From Calcarisporiella thermophila CBS 279.70 (Eukaryota > Calcarisporiellomycota), in contig NW_027192194.1 of assembly GCF_041956535.1 (NCBI RefSeq), forward strand, positions 403,444 through 467,443: a DNA stretch of 64,000 nt. Reading direction: 5' to 3'. This document shows positions 21,720-34,864 of the stretch, in pieces. Below the pieces are notes generated by a model. It saw only the letters and a list, made by a program, of their open reading frames with translations. It searched no databases and had not been told where the DNA came from. A program made the position numbers and the translations under genes. Positions within the stretch are counted from its first letter, which is position 1. Each line of letters opens with the position of its first letter.

Positions 21720-24700
21720 ATGGTGGAAGCTAAACTTGCCGAGCATACCAGCGGCGAAACATCGTGGCAAGAATTCGTCGAAACTGAGCTCAGGAGCTAT
21801 ACTACGAGCTCAAATGTCCAAGATAGATTAGACTTTTTCAAGCACAGATTGCTTGTGAGATTGAGAAGAAAAGGTAGACGGGCTAGTTTCATGTTGCTAA
21901 AGCTGACATGTGTTTCGAATGTAATCTCAACCTTTGATTTATAATGTATCTAGATCTATCAGAGCCCCTCTTGCCATCCATTGTTCAGCTTCTCTTTCTG
22001 ACCTACCCTCGTTATGAAGATCGTCCATCGCGCCAGATGGTACTCCAAATGTTTTCGGAACTCAATGAGTGGAATTCTAAAGCATTTCTCAATGTAATTG
22101 TTCCCATTCTGACGAAAGAAGTCGAGAAAACACACAAGAGAAGCCCTGAAGGGTATGAAGATTATATGATGACTTCTATGAGGATCATAGACAGCACGAT
22201 ACTTATGTTACATACAATTGGCGTCTCAATTAGGGTAATCTCTTCTGCTGTGTCACTCAGATTTGTGCTGCTCACATGGGCTAATCACTTAATCGGGTGT
22301 GCGCTGACCAGTTCAACTCCTGACGCGTCACCACATTGGCAAGTGCTCGTAAATGCTCAAGCCATCTTAATGGACGGGATTGCGGGTGAACAACGCAAAG
22401 GGTTACGCGAGAGTAGTTTTGTGGATACGCGACGATGTATTCGAAAAGTACGCTCTTGCTGAGGCGACTGTGGTGTTATTAGTTTTTCTAAAATGCCTGC
22501 TGTTTTAATAGAATGCATCAGCAATTCCTGCTTATTTTTCGCTGCTCACCAAGGGAACTACCAATCCACCCTATCGTAACGCTGTATTGTTGGGCATCGT
22601 TATTGATGTGGCCTTACGCTTGAAGTCGATGGATGGGAAGGAATTAGTTGAAAAAGAAAAGGTCCGTCTAGAACATTCTTGTTGACCACTGATGCTATCC
22701 TCTTAACTGCTCAATTTTTCCACCTAGGAATCTATTATTAAATTCTACTTGACTAATATCCTTGCTTCGAAGCAGAAAGTCACTGGTCCTGCAATGGTAT
22801 ATACCCATAATTTTATGCCAAAATTAATCTCATTAACTGATGAGTTCCATTAGAACGCTTTTCATGATTTCATTGCGAACATAGTGTCGGAAGCTGACTT
22901 TAGAGATGTGATTGCACCGCAACTTGAGAAGGTCATACTACGATCACCAGAGGTAGTTCTTAAAGGTCTGTTATGGTATTTTAGCTTCTTCCTCGAATAT
23001 TTCGTTCTAATTCATTTTTACTGTTGTTTCTTGTAGTGGTCTCGCACTTTATTGATGCTATCACATTTGATCCTTCGAATGTGTTCAAGACCAAGCTTAT
23101 TGATCCTTGGCTTAATCAACTTCGCTCAAGTAATCCGGCTGTGCGCGCGGATGCATTTACTCTTTGGGACAGCTTTACTGCTAAAAGCCGTGACGCTGAC
23201 AATATTGTTGCGATAACAGAGCATTTGTCCAAACAGCTTGTCGGAGGCAAAATTTCCAACTGGGAACACCGCCAGCTCTTTTACCAGTGCATGGGCAAAC
23301 TTTCAAGACAAAAGCTCAACTCAGTGTCGGAGGCAAATGGTGAGGTTCTGGTTGCACAAATTGCAAAAGAACTCAATGAGAATGCACTCGTGGCAGCAGT
23401 TATGGCTCTGGGAGACCATCTGGTAGTATTGGTGCCAAGCGAAGGAGGGAAGGCAACTGTGACAAAGGCAGTAACAGCGGCAACTACGGGGCTAGGAAGT
23501 GCCAAATTTAATGTTCGAAAGGCTTGGTCGTCCATTGTTGCAAAATTGATCTGGGAGCAAGGCCGTAAGTTTAATAGCTAAATAATTTTTGGGTGCTCTT
23601 GCTGACTACCAACTTACCTTAGTTAATCCATCGGATACCCTGCGAACGTGTGCCTTCAAACTTTTTGCACCGATGATGGCTACGCTCGAAAAAATTCAGG
23701 CCAGTCCCCTAGCATTTCCGGGGGGACCACTCGAGGGCTATGAGGCTATTGCAATTGCCGAGGGTCGCCTGAAAAACTGGAATAGCCCTGAAATTGGTAT
23801 TTTATATTGTGTTATTATAGTGTTTTTTGTGGAAAAATAGAACTAACTCATAGACTTCAACTATGACACAGGCGCAATTCTGAAGGACAAAAAATTCAGA
23901 GACATCATTCTATGCCAGACACCAAAACCTAGCTTTTTATACTGGGAAAAACTTTACACCAAGCTCACTTCGGATGACGAAGGTTTATGGCTTAGTCGAG
24001 CATTGGAGTCGCTCCTCATTAACGAAGATCTGAAAAGCTATTCAAACGCTAGGTTTGTTTCAACATCTTTTAGTATCGTAATTCTACTTTGACTAAAAGT
24101 ACATCATTAACAGGGATGCCATTGGCTATGCGTTGATATATCTGCTAGTTGGATCGCCCTTCCATTCTACCCGCCAAGCGACATTTGAAATGCTGCACCG
24201 GTGCAATTTGCAAAAACCGGACAGGGTAGGCGAGATCATGAGAAACGGTTTAATGAGATGGTTGAAAGAAGTGAGTGGAGGCTATTTGTTATTATCCATT
24301 TAGATTTTTTCTAGATGGGTATTTTTTACCTTTTATTAGATCGAGAGTATGTCCAAGGATTCTCTCCCGTGCACCGTCTCTGCTTCACTTGTCAGACAAA
24401 CTGAAGCCCAACGTTTGTCTAGTGTCATTAACTCGATCACATTGTTTTCGCCTGATGCTGACAAATCTTTGCTTGAGCGAATTCTTGTCGATATTGCCAT
24501 CCTGGCCCACCATCCTAGGATCGGTACGTATTGAAACAAAAAGCTGAAGGGGTTCTATCTAACAATTACCATCTTTATAGCAACCTCTGATAGTTGGAAT
24601 TGGATTTCGCTGATCCAGCGTGCTGGAATTAATCCTGGCATGCTTGTCGAAGTTCATAAGGAAGAGCTGGTTCAGATAATTACCACGTATCTGGAGAGCA

Positions 24701-27700
24701 GTGACAAAGTAAGTCTTTTAATAGCGGCCAAGTTTATTTAGTTTCTAACTAATTTCAATAATGACATTCTCTAGTCCAAATACTTCCGTGAAGCGGCCCT
24801 CTCTCTGGCCACCAGCCTCGTTTTTATTTCCCCTGAATCCATTATTCCGATGATTGTCGACCAATGCTGCAAAGATCTAGAAACGAAACAGTTGGATGGC
24901 ATTACAGAGCAGGAGCTCACGATCTGGAAGGGTGAGGAGGGAGTACTGGTTGTAGATGGTAAGTAAAGCAGCAATAAATATATCAATATGATACACTAAT
25001 TTTGCTGTGTCTTTAGTGCTGAAGCGCGGAAATAAATATGTAGAAGACCCTAATCGACGTGGCTACGCCACTGAAAAATGGGAGCGCGAGCTTCGCGAGA
25101 ATATTGCAAAGAAGAAACAGCAGTCTACAACAGTTAAACTCTCAAAGGAGGAGCAGGCTATAGTCGATGCTCAGCTGGCCAAAGAATCAAGTATCCGACA
25201 CCAAGTGCAAACCGTGCATGATAAGTTCCTTCGTGGTTTGGACTTAATTCGCTCCATGACTAAAGGCAGTGACCAGATAATTGGATCTCTCCCTCTTCTT
25301 GTAAAAACGCTGCTCAAGCTTGCAAAGGCGGGAGCAGGGTTATTGGTGGGAGGCGCTGTGCTCGATGCTTACTTGAATTTGGGAGAGCGCACAGATAGCA
25401 GTATCGAAACGATTCGTATCCCAATCGGGGTAGCTACTTTCCGTGCGGTGCTTGCTGAGGGCATTCCAGCGAGATGGCTCGAGGAGCCTCTTGACCGTAA
25501 GCATTTTACATTTCTACTTTCTTATGAAGCTTCTAATATATCCATTACTATAGAGCTGATATCGCGATCACTATTTCGACTTCGATTCCTCACTGAGCGC
25601 GAAGCCCTCTCGCCTGCTTCATTCTCCTACTGCTATCCCCTTCTACATCAAGTAATCTTCGGAAGAGGAATGGGCTGCGACACCAAGACCGCAGAGGGAA
25701 AGGAGTCTGCTTTAGAACAGCTTAGTCTTGCACTAGATATTGTTTCATTCCACTGTGTATTGGGTAGGACCATGATATTGAGTTGGCTCTTTCTATTGAA
25801 AATTAATCCTTGTCATCTTTTAGGAGAACAACCATTGATGCCACGAAAGGAAATGATAGAGGCGTTAATTCTGATTATTAATGAATACCCTTCTTTGTCC
25901 AAGGTAGCTAGAACATCCCTTAATACAATTTGTGAGACAATGGCTGTTACCGCAAACGTGGACGATATCAATGCGGTTTTGGGAGGGCTCTTTTCCCAAG
26001 AGTCAAATGTGCGGTCTGCTTGTCTCCATGCGCTCGTGGTAAGTTTGATCACACTTTTCGTTTCCGGAGATCTATCTAAGTCCATTTGAAATTTTAGCAC
26101 CTTGACCTCACTGACATCGACTTCTCACGAGAACTTTGGGTTTCATGCCACGATGAGGAGGAAGCAAACGCAAAACAGGCACTCCGACTATGGGAGGATA
26201 ACGGTATGGATGTTGAACCAGACTATGCCGAGCATCTTCTGCCGCTCTTAGGACATCAAAATGAATTTGTCCGAAAGAGTGCTGCGAAAGCAATCGGAAG
26301 CTCCGCAGAGTATTACCCGGAAACGGTAGCTGGTACACTCTCTTCTCTATACGGCATTTACAGCGAGAAAGCGGTTCCACTCTTCCCAGAATATGACGAA
26401 TTTGGCTTGGTCATCCCTTCATCTCTTAATAAGAAGGATCCGTGGGAGAATCGCACTGGAGTTGCCTTAGCGCTACGAGCACTTGCCCCGTTCATGGCTG
26501 AAGATGATTTAGGGCCCTTCTTTGAGTTCCTCATCAAGGATAAAGCGCTAGGTGATCGCAGTGAAACAGTTCGGAACAAAATGCTTGATGTAAATAGATG
26601 CTTTGGTATTTGAATGCTAGAAAATACTAACTGTATTTTCGCATTAGGCTGGTTTGGCTGTCGTTGATGCCCAAGGTAGTGAGCATGTCCAACAAATCAT
26701 GCCCACTTTCGAGAAATATCTGGATATGCCTGCGATACCCGATGAAGTGCATGACCGGATTCGCGAGTCGGTCGTAATTCTGTTTGGTTGTCTGGCGCGG
26801 CATTTAGATGAAGGAGACCCTAAGATTTTGAACGCGACCGAGAAATTGCTTGAGACACTGAAGACGCCTTCTGAGCCTGTGCAGCAAGCGGTTGCCGATT
26901 GCTTGCCACCTCTCGTCAAGTCAATCAAAGATGAGGTACCTCAGCTTGTTTCGCGATTGCTGGACACATTGCTTAATGCCCCCAAATATGGTGAGCGACG
27001 TGGCGCCGCCTATGGCTTGGCCGGCGTCATAAAGGGTCGTGGTATTTCTGCGCTAAAAGAATTCAACATCATTACCACACTTAAGCAAGCAGTTGAAAAT
27101 AAGAAACAGTTCGAGGCTCGGCAAGGTGCACTCTTCGCCTTCGAGACGTTCTCTGCGATTTTGGGCCGCCTGTTTGAGCCCTACATTATCCAAATCATTC
27201 CTCTGCTTCTGATATGTTTTGGCGATCCTGTTGCAGATATTCGCGAGGCAACTGCGGACACCTCTCGTGTTATCATGAGTAAAATTAGCGGTCACTGTGT
27301 GAAACTCATTTTGCCCTCACTACTGAGTGGGTTGGAAGACAGACAGTGGCGTACAAAGAAGGGCTCGGTGGAGCTGCTTGGTTCGATGGCTTTCTGCGCG
27401 CCAAAGCAGCTCTCAATTTCGCTTCCAACCGTCGTTCCACGGCTCACTGAAGTGCTCACGGACTCGCATGCTCAAGTGCAGGCTGCCGCTAACAGCGCCT
27501 TGCTTAACTTTGGAAACGTGATCAGTAACCCGGAGATCCAAGCGCTCGTCCCTATTCTTCTCTCTGCCCTAAGTAACCCCTCGGGCAAGACAAAGGATGC
27601 ATTGAATGCACTACTTAACACTGCATTCGTGCATTATATCGACGCCCCCTCGCTTGCCCTGGTGATGCCGATATTGGAGCGCGGGTTGCGTGAACGTAGC

Positions 27701-30700
27701 ACGGACATCAAAACCAAGTCGGCGCAAATTGTGGGCAATATGTCCTCGCTTACCGACCAAAAAGACTTGGTTCCCTATCTCTCCCGCCTTGTTCCATTTG
27801 TCAAGGAAGTGCTCGCCGATCCTGTGCCTAATGCGCGTGCGACTGCTGCCAAAGCGCTTGGAACCATGGTTGAGAAGCTGGGCGAGGAAAGCTTCCCAGA
27901 TCTGGTGCAGGAATTGGTGCAAACACTGAAATCCGATACGAGTGGGGTTGATCGGCAGGGCGCTGCCCAGGGTCTTAGCGAGATATTGGCTGGTCTTGGA
28001 ATGGAGCGCTTAGAAGGAATGTTGCCCGAGATTCTGGCCAACACCAACAGTTCCAAGGCCTTTGTTCGTGAAGGCTTCATCTCCCTGCTCATATATCTGC
28101 CAATGACATTTGGCCCACGCTTCCAGCCGTACTTAGGCCGAATTATTCCGCCGATCTTGCTGGGTCTCGCAGATGAGTCAGAGTATGTGCGTGAGGTGTC
28201 CCTAAAGGCTGGCCGTATGATTGTGTTCAGCTATGCGTCGAAAGCGGTTGACCTACTATTGCCAGAGCTTGAGAAAGGCTTGTTTGACGACAACTGGCGA
28301 ATTCGGCAGAGTTCAGTTCAGCTGGTCGGAGACCTTATCTTCCGTATTACTGGCCAGAATAAGACTACCGCCACCCCTCTTGTGCAAACTGGCGATGATG
28401 CGGCTGGAGCAGCTCTCTCTACTGAGGAATCCGCCGAGGCTGACGATGAAGACGCTGGGAATGTGGAATCCATTCGGCGCGTTCTCCTGGAAGTATTGGG
28501 CAAAGAGCGTCGCGATCGTGTGCTCTCTGCTCTGTACATTGTCCGCTCGGACGTGTCGGGTGTGGTCCGACAGGCTTCTCTCCAAGTTTGGAAGGCCATC
28601 GTTTCAAATACACCTCGAACCATCAAGGAGATTTTGCCTGTGATGATGGGAATGATTATCCAGAGCTTGGCAAGCCCAACATACGATCGCCGAGCTATTG
28701 CAGCACGTACGCTTGGAGACCTGGTGCGAAAACTTGGAGAGGGTATTCTTGCGGAAATTATTCCGATTCTTCAACGTGGATTAGAGTCGCCTCAGAGTGA
28801 TACCCGTCAGGGAGTATGCTCCGGGCTCGGCGAGATTTTGGCCACCGCCAGCAAAATCCAAATTACCGATTTCATGGAGGATATCATCCCTGCCGTTCGG
28901 CGCGGACTTGTGGATGAATCGCACGAGGTCCGTGAGGCCGCTGCACGGGCATTCGATGGCCTCCACCAACACATCGGTAACCGTGCAATTGATGAGATTC
29001 TGCCTACTCTTCTCAGCTCACTGCAGAGCGGAGAAAACTCGGAATATGCACTCGAGGCTCTCAAGGAAATTATGGCCGTGCGCGCAAACGTTGTCTTCCC
29101 AGTGCTGATTCCAACCCTTATCCAGGTTCCTATCTCGGCATTCAATGCACGTGCCCTGGGCTCCTTGGTCACGGTGGCCGGCCCCGCACTGAACCGCCGT
29201 CTCAGTGCAATCCTTCTCGCACTGATGGACTCCCTGGGTCATGAAAAGGATCCCGACACCATTGATGCCCTGCGCAGCACTGTTCGCGCCATCCTTCTCT
29301 CGATCGACGACGCAGAGGGTACACATACGCTAATGACGCTGCTGTTTGAAGCCGTGAAGCATGAATCCCATTTGAAGCGCGCCGAGGCCTGCGAAATTGT
29401 CGGGGTGTTCTGTTCAGAGAGTCGGCAAGATATCTCGCCCTATGTAGCTGAATGGCTGCGTATCCTCATTGGTCTTCTTGATGACCGTCAACCAAGTGTG
29501 GTCCAAGCCGCCTGGGGGGCCCTCAATGCAGTCACTAAATCGCTGCGCAAGGAGGATATGGAGCAGATGGTGGTCCCTGTGCGCCGTGCGATCCTCGGGG
29601 TTGGCGTCCCTGGAGTGGATCTTCCTGGCTTTTGTCTGCCGAAGGGCATCAGCCCGATTCTCCCCATCTTCCTGCAAGGTTTGATGTACGGAACCAACGA
29701 TACACGCGAACAAGCCGCCCTTGGCATCGGTGACATCATCCAGCGCACTTCCGCCGAAATCCTCAAACCTTTCGTTACTCAAATCACAGGACCTCTCATC
29801 CGTATCATTGGTGACCGTTATCCGGCTGACGTCAAATCCGCTATCCTCCAGACACTGAGTTTGCTGCTGACCAAAGTGCCCGCCCTACTGAAGCCCTTCT
29901 TGCCTCAGCTCCAACGCACCTTTGTCAAATCCCTCTCCGACACCTCAAGCAGTGCTGTCAGGAAGCGTGCTGCATCTGCGTTGGGGATTCTCATTTCGCT
30001 GCAGACACGAGTTGATCCCCTCGTGACGGAGTTGGTCACGGGTGTCAAGGCGAGCGAGGAGGCCGGCGTCCGGGAATCGATGATCAACGCGTTGGAAAAT
30101 GTGGTAACTAGCGCAGGCAAGAATATGAATGAAGCGTCCAAGAAAGCCGTGGCCGGGGTCATTTCCGAGTATCTACCCGGAGAGGAGTCAGATTTGACGG
30201 TGGGCACAGCGAAATTGTTCGGTGCCCTGTGCAAGGTATGCACGGTTGAGGAGGCTCGACCTTTGGTTCAGGAGTATGTGACAAAGGAGCAAATACCCAC
30301 CTACGTATCCCTTCTCGCTTTGAATGCTGTCCTCGCAAATGTGCCGATGCTGCTTGAGGAACTAGGCACTGTTTCCGATGTGGTGAACATGACTGTTGAG
30401 GGATGCTCAAGCTCTAGGTTTGAAGTGGCCGACATGGCGGTTTTGGCTGCGGGCAAGATGTTGCTAACTGAGCAGATGCGAAAGACCGAACTTGTTGACA
30501 AGTTGGTGAATGTATTAGCGGGAGTGATTCAGGCGCCAAAGAACGGTTCCAACGATACAAAGCGATTGGCAATCTTGGCTGTGAAGGCAATTGCAGTTCG
30601 TGATGCCTCCGTATGTATTACTTTGGGTTCTCCATCGAGCATGTATTAAAAGGCTAAACTCGATTTCTTTTGCTCAATATTTAGGTTCTGCATCCATATC

Positions 30701-31020
30701 TTAGCGTCTTGGTCCCGAATATTCTTCTCTGTGTCCGGGATCGCAACACATCGATCAAACTCCTTGCTGAGCGAGCAATGGTGCATCTCCTACAGTTATT
30801 AGATGGCGAGTATGTGATGCAAGCCTTTATTGCCTCGGCTAGTGCATCGACAGGCAAAGCGCTCAACGAGTATTATACTCGCTATCTCTCGAAGATTGTG
30901 CAGGAACAACAGAGCCTGTACCATCAAAAGGGAGAAGACATGTTGGAGGAGGATGTGGAGGACGAGACTGAGGTGATGGCAGTAGGGAGAGAAGTAGGAT
31001 TTATTTTTGATGACTATTAA
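21720..31020 (+). CDS. GCN1: eIF2-alpha kinase activator Gcn1 (giant HEAT-repeat protein)
   Basis: Gcn1 binds translating, colliding ribosomes with Gcn20 and activates the kinase Gcn2 during amino-acid starvation. The gene spans 9.3 kb, with some 20 short-intron exons in the first 5 kb and one exon of almost 4 kb (about 26649-30610), then a final exon. The product is roughly 2,600-2,700 aa, the family's normal size. HEAT repeats run throughout. The eEF3-like central region has RRGAAYGLAGVIKGRGISAL, FEARQGALFAFE, EDRQWRTKKGSVELLG and GTMVEKLGEESFPDL, then DRQGAAQGLSEILAGLG and the Gcn2-binding part with FDDNWRIRQSSVQLVGDL. These are among the best conserved blocks of Gcn1. Start: ATG at 21720, the first in the open frame, spliced at 21874-21953. 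One segment (about 22152-22259) is open but could instead be an intron, so the N-terminal model is uncertain there. No frame breaks were seen in the rest. Confidence 0.96.
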
Positions 31021-31397
31021 AGAACAATTTCAAGTTGTGCTTTATTATTTTCTCGTTTACAAGCAGATGCCTTGTTAATTTTTTTTTTTTTTCATTCAAA
31101 CTTATCACCTCTTTTTTCCTTTCCAATGTGGATTGATTTATTCCTTTTTATTAAAGGTTGGTGGCGAGGTTAAAATACATTTTTTAACCGATTATATAAT
31201 TGGTATTGAGAAAAAGCCCCCCCGAAATTAATTTGCTTATTTCACATGTTTCTGAATGTGATTCCCTTGCATTTTATATGGTTCCTTCCTATTCGACCAG
31301 ACCAACTCCTTTCTCGATAGCGCTCTTCCGTTTTTTGCATAATTTAGTTGAACTCTCCATCCTTCATTTGCTTACATCTCTACTTGATCTTGTGAAA
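31021..31397. other. Intergenic region between GCN1 and FAT1
   Basis: About 380 bases. A T-run at about 31079-31091 shortly after the GCN1 stop probably belongs to its 3' end; the remainder, C/T-rich towards the right, is the likely FAT1 promoter and leader. Confidence 0.45.
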
Positions 31398-33760
31398 ATG
31401 GGTAAGATACCACTGGCATCTGTCTACAATATTCGGACAATACTTATTGTTGCCTTCTCTATTGCTTTTTAGTTGAAAATATCACTGCTTCCGCTGTTGC
31501 TGCCGCGATTGCAGCCGGCATGTATACCGATGCCAAGCTCCATTTATCCTCTGACATGCGACAGGTCCGGGCATTCATCGCTTCGAAATATCTGTATGCT
31601 TTTCGTGATATTTTTTAATCGTCTTCACCGCACTAACATACTCTTATTGTAGAGTTTCGAAAGCTAGCTTCAGTGGCACCCTCAATATTAGTAACCGGTT
31701 TCTGGAACGAGCTGCGGCCACGCCCAACAAACCTTATATCTTCTTCGAGGATAAAGCCTACACGTATGCAGATATCGACCGTCTATCAAATCAAGTGGGC
31801 CACATGCTGTTGTCGAAAGGGGTCAAGCGAGGGGGTAAATTGTGAAAAGTGTAGATAAGCCCACCTTCGATCTTTTTGCTTACCTTTCATATCTGGACTC
31901 TTATAGAGAATGTAGCCATCTATATCCAAAACAAGCCCGAGTACATTATTACCTGGCTGGGTATCAGTAAAATTGGTGCTACCCCCGCCTTCATCAACTA
32001 TAATCTTAACGCGACCCCTCTTCTTCACTGCTTGAAGACGTCTTCAGCTCGCATCCTAATCATTGATCCCGAAATTTCCCAGAATATTGCTCAAAATTAC
32101 TCGGCCATCAGTGGTGAGCTTGGAATTGAGGTGCTAAGTTACGGAGAGGAAGAGCTTGGCTTTTGTCAGGCCTTGACCCAAGCGGTGCTGAGTCAATATC
32201 CGATGACAGCGACTCCACAGAATTTGAGGATGGGAACACAAGCGGGAGATAGTGCGTTATTGATCTATACCAGTGGAACGACAGGTTTACCCAAGGTATA
32301 TACCTGCGATCGCGAGTATTTTATCTAATTTTTTTAACTTTTGAATATTGTTGCTTTTCTAGCCCGCTATTGTTCAGACTAGCCGCTCTTTGTGTAAGTA
32401 TTATTCAACGATGATATTCATTTTTTAAAGTAGTATGCGCGCTGTACTTAGAATTTGCTTTTTATTTATGCAGATGCCGGCATGGCCTGGTCTGTGATTT
32501 TCAATATCAATAGTTCGGATAGAATTTACTGCTGCTTGCCCCTGTATCACAGTGTCGCTGGTAAGTTTAGGAAAAAAAAAAGGAAAAATAATTTGAAAGC
32601 TAAACTTTTATTTTATTAATTACAGCTATTCTCTGTGTGATTCAGAGTTGGATTTCGGGTGCGTCCGTTGTTTTGTCCAAAAAGTTTTCCATCACAAGAT
32701 GTTGGGAAGAGGTCGTTAAGTATGATTGCACCATCTTCCAGGTAAGCAATTAGCGCTCATGTTTTGCTAGGAGACCAATTACCATAATGATCGAATTTTT
32801 GTGATAATATAGTATATCGGTGAAGTGTGCCGCTATCTTTTGACCACCCCTCCAAGACCCGAGCTCGAGAAGAATCACCACGTTCGTGTTGCAATCGGCA
32901 ATGGAATGCGCCCTGATGTATGGGAAAAGTTTCGGCAACGCTTTAATGTGCCAGTGATCGGAGAGTTCTTTGCGTCTACCGAGGGCAATATTTCTCTCTT
33001 TAACGTTAATTCGGGCCCAATGGGTGCTGGAGCCGTCGGCCACCGAGGCGCCTTTATGCGAACGGTAGAGCGTGGGCTGAAGATAATTAAAATCGATCCA
33101 ATTACCGAGGAGCCAGTGCGTGATAAGAATGGATTGTGCATCGCTGCCGCCTACAACGAACCCGGCGAACTTATCCAACAAATCCGCGAGGGCGATCCCC
33201 TTTATCAATTCCATGGATATTACAAGAACCCAGAGGCGACCAAGAAGAAGATCCTGACTAACGTGTTCAAAAAGGGCGATAAGTACTTCCGCTTTGGCGA
33301 TCTGCTAAAGTTGGACGAGCACGGGTACTTTTGGTTTGGAGACAGAATGGGCGATACGTTCCGTTGGAAGTCGGAAAATGTCAGCACTACCGAAGTTGCT
33401 AACATAGTGTCGGGCTTCCCAGGAATTGATGAAGTGAATGTGTACGGAGTGTTGGTGCCTGGTCATGACGGCCGATGTGGGATGGCCGCTATTCGAGTCA
33501 ATAAGGAGACCTTCGACTTTAAGGGACTTGGTGCCTTTGTGAAGAAGAGATTGCCTGGCTACGCAGTGCCTTTGTTCCTTCGCATCGTGCCCGAGATGGA
33601 GTTGACGGGTACTTTCAAACAACGAAAGGTTGAGTATCGTAACGAGGGCATTGACTTCAGCAAGGTGAAGGATCCAATGTACTGGCTACGTGGATCGGAG
33701 TATGTTCCATTCACTCCGGAGGATTACAAGCAAATTGTCGAGGCTAAGGTGCGCTTGTAA
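31398..33760 (+). CDS. FAT1: Very long-chain fatty acid transport protein / acyl-CoA synthetase (FATP family)
   Basis: Fat1/FATP proteins import fatty acids and activate very long chains to CoA esters at the plasma membrane, ER and peroxisomes. Exons at 31398-31401, 31473-31593, 31653-31834, 31907-32295, 32363-32393, 32474-32560, 32626-32741 and 32813-33760 sum to 626 codons (625 aa), the usual length. The first exon has only four bases (ATG G). An N-terminal hydrophobic stretch is followed by the AMP-binding signature LLIYTSGTTGLPK, which ends exactly at an exon boundary. Then come LPLYHSVA, EFFASTEGN, and the FATP/VLACS motif FGDRMGDTFRWKSENVSTTEV. The C-terminus has RLPGYAVPLFLRI and ELTGTFKQRK. 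The last residues (KVRL) are not a canonical peroxisomal signal. Confidence 0.94.
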
Positions 33761-34037
33761 ACGTCTGTTTTTAAAATTTTTTATATCTAGGCATATTGTT
33801 GCCCCACTCTTTTTTTCTTTCTCTTAATGCAATCATGCAGTACATAGAAAGTGTTTAGATATGCACCTCTTTTATTGAATATAGAAATAAAATCGTTCAT
33901 GACCTTATTTCCATTGGCGTCATTCACTCGTGACGTTTGTCAGGATTCTAATCCCCGCCATCTTATATATCCCCCCTGGAGTTAATAGGAAATGCTCTAG
34001 TTCTGTTTTTTTCCTCAGATCTATCCCTTCTAACAAT

Positions 34038-34441
34038 ATGCTCCGTAACATTGCCTCCCGCGTTGCTCGCATTCCCCGTCGCTCCTATTCATCCTCTTCA
34101 TCGGGTCACGATGGAGCCATCCGCGAGGGACGCGATGCATTCGCTTCGAAAGAAAAGGCTCTTGAGAACCAATGGGCGCGCAAAGCTGTAAGTTGATCCC
34201 GATGATTTAAAAGAGAATCCGTTTCCCAAGAAGAAATTCCCAAAATAGTTAGTCCCGATGGATCATTGGGATCGCTATTATTTCGTTCCTTATTACTCAA
34301 TGCAAATCTTAACGCGTTGTGAATATTTTTTAGGACGCTGACAAGATTAAGCTTCTCCGTGAACAGCTCGAGAAGACGAAGAAGGAGCTCGAGATACATC
34401 AGGAACGCCTTGCCGAGCTCGAGAAGAACCACAAAAAATGA
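34038..34441 (+). CDS. INH1: Mitochondrial F1-ATPase inhibitor (IF1 family)
   Basis: IF1 blocks ATP hydrolysis by the mitochondrial ATP synthase when the membrane potential falls. Two exons (34038-34187, 34334-34441) give 86 codons (85 aa), the family's size. A presequence (MLRNIASRVARIPRRSYSSSSS) is followed by the inhibitory segment GAIREGRDAFASKEKALENQWARKA, here split for brevity as GAIREGRDAFASKEKA and ENQWARKA, matching the yeast/fungal Inh1 pattern. The second exon encodes an amphipathic coiled coil (IKLLREQLEKTKKELE) used for dimerisation. An intron of 146 bases lies between the inhibitory segment and the coiled coil. Confidence 0.9.
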
Positions 34442-34864
34442 AGTTGAAATCACTTGTAAAGTCATGAATTCGATTGTTTGAAAAAATATATATTTTCCTC
34501 ATCGGGACCCGAGTTTATACTCGACAAATTTAGGGCATAAAAAGAGAAGTTCATAATAGTATCTGGGATGAGAAATAGGAGCCCATGATCCCCAAAAATA
34601 AAATCAAACTTTCCACTGCTGTTTTATATGTGAAATAGTAGCGGTGTCCTTAACCAACAACCATAATTTACTCAATACTAAATATGACTGCCGTTTGCTT
34701 GGCATGGATTCTGTACAAAATCGGAGAACATCTTCACTAGTGTGTTGAAAGCTAGCTTGAATTGGCCAGCATACTCCCCCTCCTAGCCCACCTAAGTCAG
34801 AACTAAGCTGAAAATTTTCCGGAAAACACCTTAATTATCACTGAAACTTTTCAATAGTTTTATT
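34442..34864. other. Convergent 3' intergenic region
   Basis: About 420 A/T-rich bases between the stops of IF1 (+) and the esterase (-). No coding frame or structured element was seen. Confidence 0.45.
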